A model generated the notes under the pieces. The model searched no databases, had not been told where the DNA came from, and saw nothing but the letters and a program-made list of their open reading frames with translations. A stretch of DNA of 64,000 bases from Fagopyrum homotropicum (Eukaryota > Streptophyta > Magnoliopsida > Caryophyllales > Polygonaceae): NCBI GenBank assembly GCA_033239125.1, contig BSWB01000006.1, positions 37,800,501 to 37,864,500 on the forward strand, in the 5' to 3' direction. Numbering within the stretch: position 1 is the first letter of the stretch; every line of letters starts with the position of its first letter. The translations under genes and the position numbers were made by a program. Below, one piece after another: positions 10,510 through 20,100 of the stretch.

Positions 10510-11306
10510 GACGCATCATGGTCCAGCTAGCGACCTTAAATCAAGCGCTTCTTGGGAGGCAACCCAAGGTATTGCTTTCTTTTCCCGTTTTCTAGTCTAG
10601 CTTAGATAGTTTTTGTTTTTGCTTTGCTTTGCTTTGTTTTTGGCGTTCTGGACAGTCAACAGGGAACATCTAAGGAAGGATGGACAACTGGAAGGACAGA
10701 AGTTCGAGATTTTGAGAAGACAGAAGCATCTCGGTCACTGTCAGAGCATCTTGACCGAGTTGATTCTTGAGCAACCGAGGCGACTAGGGTTTCTGCAGAA
10801 CCACCTCGGTCCGTACCACCTCGGTCCAGTCGAGACCATCTCGACCGAGGTGACAGCAGATCCAGGAACAATATAAAAGGGGGAAAAATTTATTTTTCAC
10901 TTTTTTTTTACCCACCTCGACCGCGGCGACAGTCCACTTCGCTCTCTCTCAAATCTCGCTCGTTTTCGAAGATTTCTGCTTCTAAACTGTGATTGAAGGG
11001 TCGAGGAACCGATTGCAACAGCAGATCTGCAAGAAAATCGAACGAATCGACCGAAACGAGGTAAAACAAGTCGAAACCCTAACTCGTTCATTCGCTTCGA
11101 TTTGGGCTTTGGTTGCCCCTGATTCTGCTGAGAAAAGGCATAAGTACCCCTTAGGAAGCAATTGTAGTGATTTTAGGGGGAAAAGAACTGAATTTCTGAG
11201 AATTGGAATCGTAACTGCTGCGCCTCGGTCCAGTCGAACTGCATCTCGACCGAGGTGTTCTTGAGGCTTGTCAGTGACCGAGGTGGTCTGACAGAGTTGA
11301 GTGAAA
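10510..11306 (+). other. Spacer between pol and env-like ORF with repeated CTCGGTC words
   Basis: The spacer begins with the sequence that normally follows integrase in Athila elements (GCGCTTCTTGGGAGGCAACC near 10540-10565). A cluster of CATCTCGGTC, GACCGAG, ACCTCGGTCC and CTCGACCGAGGTG words follows at 10727-10852, then a TATA box (10872-10880), a CT-rich stretch (10940-10965) resembling a plant 5' UTR, and further CTCGGTC/CTCGACCGAGGTG words at 11221-11286. No integrase-like reading is present in any frame. Confidence 0.8.
10872..10880 (+). promoter_or_regulatory. Internal TATA box upstream of the env-like ORF
   Basis: TATAAAAGG followed by a G/A tract, 427 bp before the ATG of the downstream ORF. 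It is placed right after a cluster of inverted-repeat words and before a CT-rich, leader-like stretch. This is compatible with an internal promoter for a subgenomic env-like mRNA. There is no direct evidence that it is used; splicing from the LTR transcript is the alternative. Confidence 0.45.
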
Positions 11307-12740
11307 ATGAGTTCAGATCGTCGCTTAGCCCTTAGAGACAGATCCTCACCCTCCCCTTCTTCCTCTTCTTCCCGTCCTTACCGCCCGGTTATCCACGAGA
11401 GATGCCGGGTAGACTATGAGCGGATAGCTAGCCGTCCAGTTATCGCACCACGATTTCTGGACGTGTCGGCTTTTGATTGCCTAGGGTTAGACGCTGACCT
11501 TAGGAGGATGATTGCTACTGTCGGGCTGGATCAGTTTACTGAGATCCGAGCCCCAACTTACTTGGAGCCCACCTTGGAGTTCGTTAGCTCCTTCTCCTAC
11601 CTCCCCACAGACCGGTCTGTGAAGTACCGGTTGATGAACCGGAACTTCATAGTTCCTTTAGAGATATGGAGAGAGATTTTTGGTTTCTCTGAGCCCACCG
11701 CCACTGATTTCCCCTCCCGATCCGTAGCTAGGGAGTTCTGGGGGCAGATAGCCCATATTACTGAGCATGCGGACAGATGGCGCCCTGGAGATTCCGGGGA
11801 GAAGGTCATCTTTCATCCGGCCTTCAGACTAGCCCACATGATTTTTAGCGAGACACTTCTGGCGCGTACTGAGACGCCCCAGAAGATCAGACAGGGCGAG
11901 CTCTTCAGCCTCTACTGCATGGTGACAGGAGGTTTCCCAGACTTTGGCTTGCTCCTGGCAGAGGATCTGCACAGGATCAAGGCCAAGGCGAAGGGAGACA
12001 TTTGCTGCGGAGGTCTAGTCACCCACATCGCTACCTACCACGGGATGGACCTCAGTGTTTGCACGATGGCGGCGGCTCCGAAGCCGCTGGGATTACAGGA
12101 GATGATCACACGGAGGATTCTAGTTCCCCGTGGTTTGACCACTCCATACGTAGCCATGCCTTGGGAGCGGACTGCACCTCAGGGGATCCGCTGGTCTGCA
12201 CAGTTCACAGTCTTTGATCCGCATTACTGGCAGACAGCTTGGGATACACTGATGGAGGATCACAGAGAGGCAGCAGCTGCCCCTGCTGAGGCTGAGGAGG
12301 ATGACGACGACGATGAGGAGACGATGGACGAGAGAGATGGTGGAGTCCCGATGGATACAGGGACGGATACTGCAGGCACGAGCGCACCACCGATCATCGA
12401 TTTGGATGATGAGGAGGATACTGAGCCGGCACCTGCTGCATCTCCTGCTAGATCTGCTAGGCGTCGGACACGCCGCCATAGAGATTCTGAGGTTCATCGC
12501 CGGATCGACGACCTGACAGATCAGATGATAGACTCTTATGTTGCCCTTACTGTGGACATGCATGAGAGATTTGCTGCCCAGGACCGACACATTGACCGCT
12601 GGACTCATCAGATGTTAGAGGAGCAGCACTATCAGCGCAGGATGATGGAGCTACAGTTCCAGCAGACTATGGGGTATCCGTTCGACCCGACGCAGTATCC
12701 GTATGCGCCACCACCACCACCACCGGATCAGGATTATTGA
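11307..12740 (+). CDS. ATHILA ORF1-like (env-position) protein
   Basis: An intact 477-residue frame from ATG 11307 (an in-frame GTG precedes it). It occupies the position downstream of pol where Athila elements carry the so-called ORF1 or envelope-like gene. Residues ~40-230 fit the pattern I know for that family: a Phe/Leu-rich start, then THLEFxSSF-like and MNxxxxxxPLxxWxxIFGF-like segments. After that come an acidic run (~326-345), a basic patch RRRTRRHR (~384-391), a predicted coiled coil (~395-440) and a Pro-rich tail ending PPPPPPDQDY. I see no signal peptide or convincing transmembrane helix, so a true envelope role is doubtful. The basic and coiled-coil tail would suit a nucleic-acid or assembly protein. 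Function is unknown for the family. Confidence 0.8.
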   Translation: MSSDRRLALRDRSSPSPSSSSSRPYRPVIHERCRVDYERIASRPVIAPRFLDVSAFDCLGLDADLRRMIATVGLDQFTEIRAPTYLEPTLEFVSSFSYLPTDRSVKYRLMNRNFIVPLEIWREIFGFSEPTATDFPSRSVAREFWGQIAHITEHADRWRPGDSGEKVIFHPAFRLAHMIFSETLLARTETPQKIRQGELFSLYCMVTGGFPDFGLLLAEDLHRIKAKAKGDICCGGLVTHIATYHGMDLSVCTMAAAPKPLGLQEMITRRILVPRGLTTPYVAMPWERTAPQGIRWSAQFTVFDPHYWQTAWDTLMEDHREAAAAPAEAEEDDDDDEETMDERDGGVPMDTGTDTAGTSAPPIIDLDDEEDTEPAPAASPARSARRRTRRHRDSEVHRRIDDLTDQMIDSYVALTVDMHERFAAQDRHIDRWTHQMLEEQHYQRRMMELQFQQTMGYPFDPTQYPYAPPPPPPDQDY

Positions 12741-14224
12741 AGAGCTGCAGGATTTTCTTTATTCTATTTTTATGCAGTTCAGCTTTTTATCCGGTGAGTA
12801 CTCTTGTCTCTAGACTTTTTATTTGACCCACTGGGACAGTGTGTCCCAAGTATGAGGTGTTTGTATTATTTGACTACCTTTTGATGTATTTGACTACTTG
12901 ATGTATTATATTTCATCGGATATTTTCATATTTATGCTTCAGTTGCCTTTATATGATTATCTGATATTACATGCATACCTACAGGTTATTTGATTGAAAA
13001 AAAAAAAACGTCGAAACCGAAAAAAAAAAAAAAAAAAAAAAAATTTTGACCTCGACCGGGGAGATTCTGGCCAAACGAGGCATTTCACCTCGGTTGAACC
13101 AAGAACACCTCGACCGAGGTGTGTTAACTGAGAGTTTTCGAAAACGATTTTTTGTGTTACTTATCTGGATATGATCTCAGTGAAGATCTTGTTTACTGAC
13201 TGGTTTTAAATTCTTTATGTGTTTGAAAGGTTTTATAATATGTTTAAGTTGCTAAATGCTTTGTTTGAAATTATTGGCATGTTTAATACTTTGTTTTTAT
13301 CCAAATTATGTTGAATTTGAAGGTTGACACCGCAGGTTAAGTTCTCTCACTTTCTTCTTGGAAAGACCAAGGCAATTCATTCTCTTCTTCTTCTTCTTCT
13401 TCTTGATCATGCTTAGCCCCTCATATACATTTTGCCCCCCTTTACCTATCCGGGAATTTGGAAGCAAACGAAGTGGTGAAAGCAAGTGGAGTTAAAGTTG
13501 AGAAGTGGCTGGAAGTGAAAGTGTTAGAAAGTAATAATAGGTTTGGGGAAGTCAATCATGAAGATGAGTAACTCGGCACCATTCACATAGCCGGGTGTTT
13601 GTGTCTTACCAAAATCGGATTGAGCGATATTCCTAACGGGTCATGGTATGTGCATCAAGGGTTTGATGCATCTCGAGAAATTGATGATTGCAGATTTCCT
13701 AGGCTTCGGTTATTGTGCACCTCTGTCCATGCATCCCAAAAAGTAAAGTAAAAAGAAAAAGTGTGAGATAAGCGAAGCTTATTGGTGGAAGATGTTGCAA
13801 GTCAAAGTGAAAGTGAAGTTCATCCTTTTCCCGGATTCTAGCACCACATCACCTTACATACATCCCTACCCTACACGTTTCTTGACCTTTCTTTTGGGAA
13901 GCCCTTGAGACCTTGAGCTTGTTGATTGACTTAGCGGTTTAAATCGGATTATACATGATTAATTTTGATAATTATGATTTATTATGCATTCTATAATTTT
14001 ATGCAAGGATGAACAACTTTCCTATATTTATAAAAAGTTTTGATCATGTTGAGTTTTTAAATTCCAGGAAGTACTCTCTTAGAGTGATCTATGGTAGTTG
14101 CACACCATAAAATGTTTTTTTGGAAGACTTTTTCATTGATTTTCTTGACCTATAATCCATTCTACCTTATCTTCTATATGAAGAACTTGCTTGGGGACAA
14201 GCAAGGGCTAAGTATGGGGTATTT
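12741..14224 (+). other. 3' untranslated part of the Athila-type element
   Basis: No gene is visible. Two adenine runs lie at 12997-13008 and 13020-13043, then another CTCGACCGGGG/CTCGACCGAGGTG cluster (13051-13123), a CTT microsatellite (13382-13405) and AT-rich sequence. The last ~20 bp before the 3' LTR (AAGTATGGGGTATT) is the polypurine-like plus-strand primer region, resembling the AAGTGTGGGGGG type usual in Athila elements but with a pyrimidine intrusion. Confidence 0.75.
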
Positions 14225-15974
14225 TGATAGCATGAATTATAATCTATATTTTGGGGTTTGTTTGGACGTTTTATCTTTCATAATCTGCATATTTGTATGT
14301 GCATTGTGTGATTTTACCACCATTTCATCTACCTTTGCAAGGATCGAGGTCTACACCTAGTTTTGTTGTAATTGCAGGTAATTTGGTACGTTTTGCATCA
14401 AAAAGGATCAAAAAGGAGTCATGAGTCATTTAGAGCTACATCCAGGAAGCATAGCCATGGATTAAAGATTTACTTTGGACCAGTTTTGAGAGAATTCGCA
14501 TTCAGTTGTGACTCACCTCGGTTGACCAGAGATTCACCTCGACCGAGGTGATCCAGAGACGCCGACTCGACCGAGGCGAATACCTAGGACGCGGCGAGAA
14601 TATTTTATTCTTGGCTGAGATCTTTTAAAATTAGAAAGAGATCTTATATTTTTGGGCTTGGCTCCTGGAAGGAAAGAGATATGCAGAATCATATATTTTA
14701 CCTATTTTTATGGGAAGAGATCTTTCTAAGATATCTTATCTTTGGAGGGTTATTTTCCTATAAAAAGGGTTGGATTTTCACAAATCCAACATCTCGCATA
14801 CGACGTCGCATACCCCGCTGAGATCCGCATACTTCCTGCAGTAGCCGCACTCCAGTTTGGGAGAGATTTGAAGAACCTTGTTGAAGGTTGAAGGAAGATT
14901 GAAGATTGTAGCTTTTATAGCTTTTGAAGGGTTTTTGTAAGATTATCTTAGATTCCCTTCCTTGTTGTCTTGCTCCTTGGATTGCTATCCAAGGAACGCT
15001 TTGTTGTGATATTTGATTCAGTTATTGAAGTCTTTTCATTAAATTCTTCTTTGTTCAAATATTCACTTTCTTCCCATATATTTTAATACTTTCATGATGA
15101 TGAGTGGCTAATTTCCTTGTGTGATTCTAGGGTGATTGGCTGAAGGTTGTGGGAAAAACAATGATAGAATAATCTTAGATTCCAGTAGGATCCTGAAAGT
15201 TCGAGTCTTTAACCTTAACCCTAAGCATCTCGTTCAGTCGATGAACATCTCGGCCGGGGTGGAAACTGGTTGACCGAGGTGACTTATCTGATCCATAACT
15301 GAGAGTTAAGTGTTAGAGTTTGCCAAATCCTATTCTTATTACACCTTTCCTGGTTCAAAGCAAGCTTAGGATGAGACTTACCCGGTAATTCCTTAGTTTG
15401 TGTACCAACGATCATAAGTGTAGGTAATAAAGGTTTATCCTTTATTGGGGTTTGAGTGTGCTTCCATCCCATCTTTGTGAGTTAGCCTGAGACTTACCCG
15501 GTAAAGGTTGATTCTATTCCCTTAGATGGTGTGTTAGTTTGAGGTTATAGTCCTTTATCTTGATTCCTTGAGACTTACCCAGTAATAGGAGTCACGGTTT
15601 AAGATTAGTGTGTAGTGAGACTTACCCGGTGATCTACTCCACTTTAGAAACACCTTCCCCACGCAAAAACCTCAGCTTTGTCCGCTTATCTATAGATCTT
15701 GAGTTGGAACCACAACTAGATGCTTTAATCCCTAGAATTGCATGTTTGCTTTATTGACTTCTTATTCATCTTTGATTGTGTTAATCGCTCTCGTGGTTAG
15801 TATTGACAAAAGCACACCGTATTGACTTTGTTTCACCGAGTCCCTGTGATCGACCCCTGGAATTTTCTTGCTTTTACTACGATTGACCCGTACACTGCGG
15901 GTTCGCATCCTTGTTTTAAAGCTTAAGTCTAGGGTTATAAATTTAAAGCTTGCACACACCGTTTGGAGCGAACA
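14225..15974 (+). repeat. 3' LTR of the young Athila-type element
   Basis: 1750 bp, opening TGATAGCATG and closing GCGAACA, followed by the target duplication TGCGG (15975-15979). It differs from the 5' LTR at about 11 positions, mostly transitions, plus one extra A near 15668. All four iterons and the TATA box are retained. Confidence 0.95.
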
Positions 15975-18900
15975 TGCGGGCCACATTGAGATCTTCCGAT
16001 GATGGAATCTCGGGAAGACTGGTACAATCATCAGTGCAGTGCGAGCTGCGGGACTTATCAATCAGGGTTGTGAGGCTTTTTGGTGTTACGCCATGAAAGA
16101 TAGTACGAGTCCGACTTTGGAGGAGATTCTAGTAGTTTGCGAGTTTGCTGACGTCTTTAGAGGGCCATCAGGTTTACATCCACAGAGGAGTGTAGACTTT
16201 GGCATTGAGCTAGAGCCCGGTACGAGACCGATCTCTAAGGTTCCCGTATCATATGACGCCTATCGAGATGCTTGAGTTGAAGAAGCAGCTCGAGGAGTTA
16301 GCAGAGAAGGGCTTCATCCACCCTAGTGTATCTCCTTTGGGCGCACCAGTCCTTTCGCCAGGAAGAAAGATGGGTCAAAGAGGTTATGTATCGACTACCG
16401 AGAGTTGATCAAGGTGACGATCAAGAACAAGTACCCATTGCCCCGTATCGACGATATTTTGCAGCTGCATGGAGCTTCAGTGTTTTCGAGGATCGATATG
16501 AGATCCGGATATCACCAACTGAGGGTGAGAGAGTAGGACATAGCCAAGATGGCATTTCAGACCAGGTATGACCACTACGGGTTTGTAGTGATGCCATTCA
16601 GGCTTACGAATGCTCCCGTAGTCTTCATGGAGTTGATGAACATCATCTTCATCGACTTCCTAGACTAGTTTGTAGTTGTCTTCATAGACGACATTCTGGT
16701 TTACTCTCGCAGTAGAGAGGAGCATGCAAGACACTTGAGGATCGTTCTTCATATCTTATCGGATCGAGAGCTTTACGCCAAGCTCTCTAAGTGCGAGTTT
16801 TGGATGTCCGAGGTAGCATTCCTTGGTCACATCGTTTCAGCTGAAGGGATCAAGGTAGATCCAGCGAAGATCGAGTTAGTAGCATCTTGGCCGCCTCCTA
16901 AGAAAGTCAAGGAGGTACGCAGCTTCTTAGGATTGGCGGCTACTACCGGCGTTTTGTTGAGGGTTTTTCAGTTATTGTCCGACCACTCACTTCCTTGCTG
17001 AAAAAGTCTACGAGGTTCGTATGGTCCGAGTTGTGTCTGTAGAGCTTCATGGAGCTGAAGAGGAGGTTGACCTCTGCTCCTATCCTAGCTCAGCCAGAGG
17101 GCATTGAGGACTTTGTAGTTTACAACGACACATCCAAGCTGGGCTTAGGATGTGTTATGATGCAGAGGGGTAAGGTGATTGCTTATGCGTCTCGATAACT
17201 GAAGACGTACGAGGAGAATTACCCTACCCACGATCTAGAGTTAGTTGTTGTTGTTCATGCTTTGAAGATTTGGAAGCATTATCTGTACAGAGCGACGTGT
17301 CATATTTTCACCGACCATAAGAGTTTGAAGTACATATTCACTCAGGGGGTGTTGAATAACCACCAGCGCAGATGGTTGGAATTGATCAAGGACTTCGACC
17401 TTGAGATCTCATACCACCCGAGGAAGGTGAATGTGGTAGCTGACGCCCTCAGTAGGAAGACTCCCCGGGAGATAGCGATCGCTAGGCTGACAAATCAGCC
17501 ATAATTTCAGCGAGATTTTGCATGGATAGAGATGGATATCCACTTTCTGGATTCCGACAACCAGTTGTCTACCTTGGAGATAATACCTGATATGTTGGCC
17601 GAGTTCCGACAGAAGCAGGAGAGTTGCCCAACTTTGACGCAGATCTGAGACCGGATGTCTCGAGGAGAGGCACCACAGTTTGTAGTTGGTGCTGATGGGA
17701 TCTTGAGACGTCAAGAGCGTGTTTGTGTGCCTTAGATCGAGAGTTGAGATAGAGGATCCTTCAAGAGGCTCACTCTTCACCTTACTCAGTGCACCCTGAC
17801 ATCAAACACTCCTATGTGGGGAGGTCTGAAGCCAAACGTCATGAGATATGTAGCTCAGTGTGCGACTTGTCAGCAGGTCAAGCTCAAGCATCATAGACTA
17901 GGAGGCGAGCTACACCCACTTCCCGTCCCTCAGTGGAAGTGGGAGGACATCTCTGTGGATTTCGTTACCGGTTTGAGACCAGTCGAGGCTTCGATGCTAT
18001 TTGGGTCATAGTAGATCGATTGACGAAGACCGCACGTTTCATTCCGATAAAGGAAACATGGCCGGTGTGTCGATTGGCAGAGGAGTTCACTAGGCATATA
18101 GTGAGACTTCATGGAGTACCTAGGACTATAGTCTCTAATAGAGATGGACGGTTCACATCCAGGTTCTGGCAGCAGGTTCATGTTGCCTTAGGTACGAGTC
18201 TGCAGTTTACGACTACATATCATCCTCAGACCGATGGTCAGTCCCAGCGTACCATCCAGACTCTAGAGGACATGTTGCGAGCCTGCGTGTTAAACTGAGG
18301 ACAGGTGTGGCCAGATTACCTTCTCTTAGTGGAGTTTTCGTATAACAACAGTTGGCACACATCGATCAGGATGACTCCTTATGAGGCTTTATACACACAG
18401 AGATGTCGTACACCGTTGTGTTAGGATGAGCTGAGTAGTGCTAACAGAGTAGCATCAGAGTGGATTCTGGATGACATGGCTCGAGTAGCACCTGAGCGGA
18501 TGCTAGTAGCGCAGAGTCAACAGAAGTCTTACGCGGATAAGAGGCGCAAACCTCTGGAGTTCAGAGTCGGAGCTCAGGTTTGGTTGAGAGTATCTCCGAC
18601 AAGAGGCGTCACACGTTTCGGAGTCAAGGGATAGCTGAGCCCCAGATATGTCAGACCATTCAAGATTTTTGAGCGAGTTGGAGAGGTAGCATACAAACTT
18701 GCTTTGTCACCAAGACTCGAGGGTGTTCACCCAGTCGTCCATGTGTCTCAGCTACAGGAGTACACACCAGACTCGAGACACATTGTCAGCCATGAGGATC
18801 TAGTGATCGAGCCACACCACACGTTCGTAGAGCACTCGGTGGCTGTCTTGGAGCGAAGTAGGAGACGCTTGCGTTCGAAGGACATACCCATGATGAAGAT

Positions 18901-19006
18901 TCAGTGGTCGATGCAAAGAGCTGATGAGGCGACTTGGGAGACAGAGGATAGTATCCAGAGGAACTATCCGGAGTTTTACGCTGGGTTGGATGCACCTTTA
19001 GCATAG
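15975..19006 (+). pseudogene. Tekay/Del-like chromovirus RT, RNase H, integrase and chromodomain tail, decayed
   Basis: This continues the pol broken at 4117. Visible pieces, with stops and frame changes between them: the RT leader (16030-16270, VRAAGLINQGCEAFW and PSGLHPQRSVDF), RT (16290-16960) with the VVFIDDILVYS catalytic site at ~16674, and RNase H (17100-17460, ending VADALSRKT). The integrase (17800-18560) has one catalytic Asp replaced (SNRDGRF for SDRD). The C-terminal segment (18700-19000) with ADEATWETEDSIQRNYPEFY matches the chromodomain end of this lineage. At least a dozen defects make it non-functional. The ISPKY/HPVVHVSQL portion confirms chromovirus rather than Athila ancestry. 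Confidence 0.9.
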
Positions 19007-19169
19007 TCGTTTTGTTTTTCCTTTGTTGCATTGAGTACGCTTTTTCGTGACGTTTTGAGTTACGTGCCTCGAGTGGAAATATATGAGTTCTGTTCAATTC
19101 TGTGTGTTGTTATGTTTTCGTTCGGGCTTTATCAAGTTTCGGGACAAAACTTCTTTTTAGGAGATTTGA

Positions 19170-20100
19170 TGTAAGATCCCAATTTTTACATTCACCGCCC
19201 CCGCGGTGAAGAAGGCCGCCCCAGCGGCCTTGGTGCTGGTCACCGCCCCCATAGTGACCATGGGCCGCCCCTGCAGATGCGCTGCAGATCGCGCCCGATC
19301 TGTTTTCGTCCGTTTTATCTTCCTTCCATAGATAGAATATTTGATCTTCTATCTTATGGGCCGGTTTCCTTATCTTCTTTCTAACCGTAGACGTCCTTTC
19401 CATCTATCTTTTGCCTCCTCTCCTATATATTCCCGTCTTTTCGTCTTTTCCCCGTTTCTTGCACTCGTTCTTCAACCCTGAGAGTTGCAGCCGTTCCCTT
19501 GCTTACCCTGTGATCTTGTTGAACGTATATGTCTTCCCCTCTGAGTTCTTCATCACGTTCATGTAGTTGCTGCATGCCTTTTCCTTCTGCTTCGTTTTCA
19601 TCTTTCATTCTTCCTTTTCTTCTTCTCCAAGAATCAAGTTTAAACCTTGATTCTTGTTTGCATCCCCGTTCTTGATGTGTTGTTGTTCTCAGGCTCTTTT
19701 GGTTGAGTCTTGACGTGGTTAGGATCAAAGGTTCGAACTTTATCTTCTAATAAGATAAGATCTAGTAAGATAGGATCAAAGAGAAGATAATAAAACATAA
19801 GGCGGAAACGCCATATTTGTAGGAAGATAAACGAAAATATCTTCCTAAGATCTAGTAAGATTTATCTTCTAATAAGATAAGATCTATCTAAACTACCAAA
19901 TATATCTTAGGTAATGACATATTTGTCCCTAATGGATATATGCCAAATCTATCTTATGAAAAGATAGACTTGTTCCTATAAGATAACTATAAACAAAAAT
20001 GTCCAAGTGGATAGGCTGGAATTCAGCCCAAAACAAAAGGAATACCATATGAGAATAAAAAGTCAAAGCAGACTTGTCGTAAAAGGATATGCCGATCGTC
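19170..20100 (+). repeat. 3' LTR of the old Tekay-like chromovirus (right end unresolved)
   Basis: After the stop at 19006 a spacer leads to AAGTTTCGGGACAAAACTT, the conserved sequence before the 3' LTR in this lineage, then a degraded purine tract and TGTAAGATCCC at 19170, the LTR start. The 5' LTR is outside the window, so the right border is only a guess from the change to AT-rich sequence near 20100. Three hairpins lie at 19191-19260. TTATCTTCTAATAAGATAAG occurs twice (about 19740 and 19862), itself an inverted repeat. Confidence 0.65.
19191..19260 (+). repeat. Three consecutive hairpins with CCGCCCC cores
   Basis: TTCACCGC/GCGGTGAA (19191-19198 and 19203-19210, loop CCCC), AAGGCCGC/GCGGCCTT (19212-19219 and 19224-19231, loop CCCA) and TGGTCAC/GTGACCA (19237-19243 and 19254-19260, 10-nt loop). 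Each has perfect arms. The cores share CCGCCCC while the outer arm bases differ in a compensated way. They start 21 bp after the LTR start. Confidence 0.8.

Larger units (their letters stand above)
4118..15974 (+). mobile_element. Complete young Athila-type Ty3/gypsy element lacking integrase
   Basis: An 11,857-bp element with LTRs of 1749 and 1750 bp (TGATAG...CGAACA), a perfect 5-bp target duplication TGCGG (4113-4117, 15975-15979), a tRNA-Asp primer site, an open gag-protease-RT-RNase H frame, an internal TATA-bearing spacer, an open ATHILA ORF1/env-like frame, and a G-rich purine tract before the 3' LTR. By eye the LTRs differ by about 11 substitutions and one 1-bp indel, roughly 0.6 percent, so the insertion is recent. 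No integrase is encoded anywhere between the LTRs, so it must have moved with integrase supplied in trans or lost it on insertion. It sits inside the protease of an older chromovirus. Confidence 0.95.

Noticed and set aside
10510..11306. Hidden or frameshifted integrase downstream of pol
   Set aside because: No HHCC, DD35E or GPY-like motif in any frame. The sequence begins with the post-integrase spacer, and the length is far too short.
11307..12740. Calling the ORF a true retroviral envelope
   Set aside because: No signal peptide, fusion-type segment or transmembrane helix is visible. Position alone does not show an envelope function.
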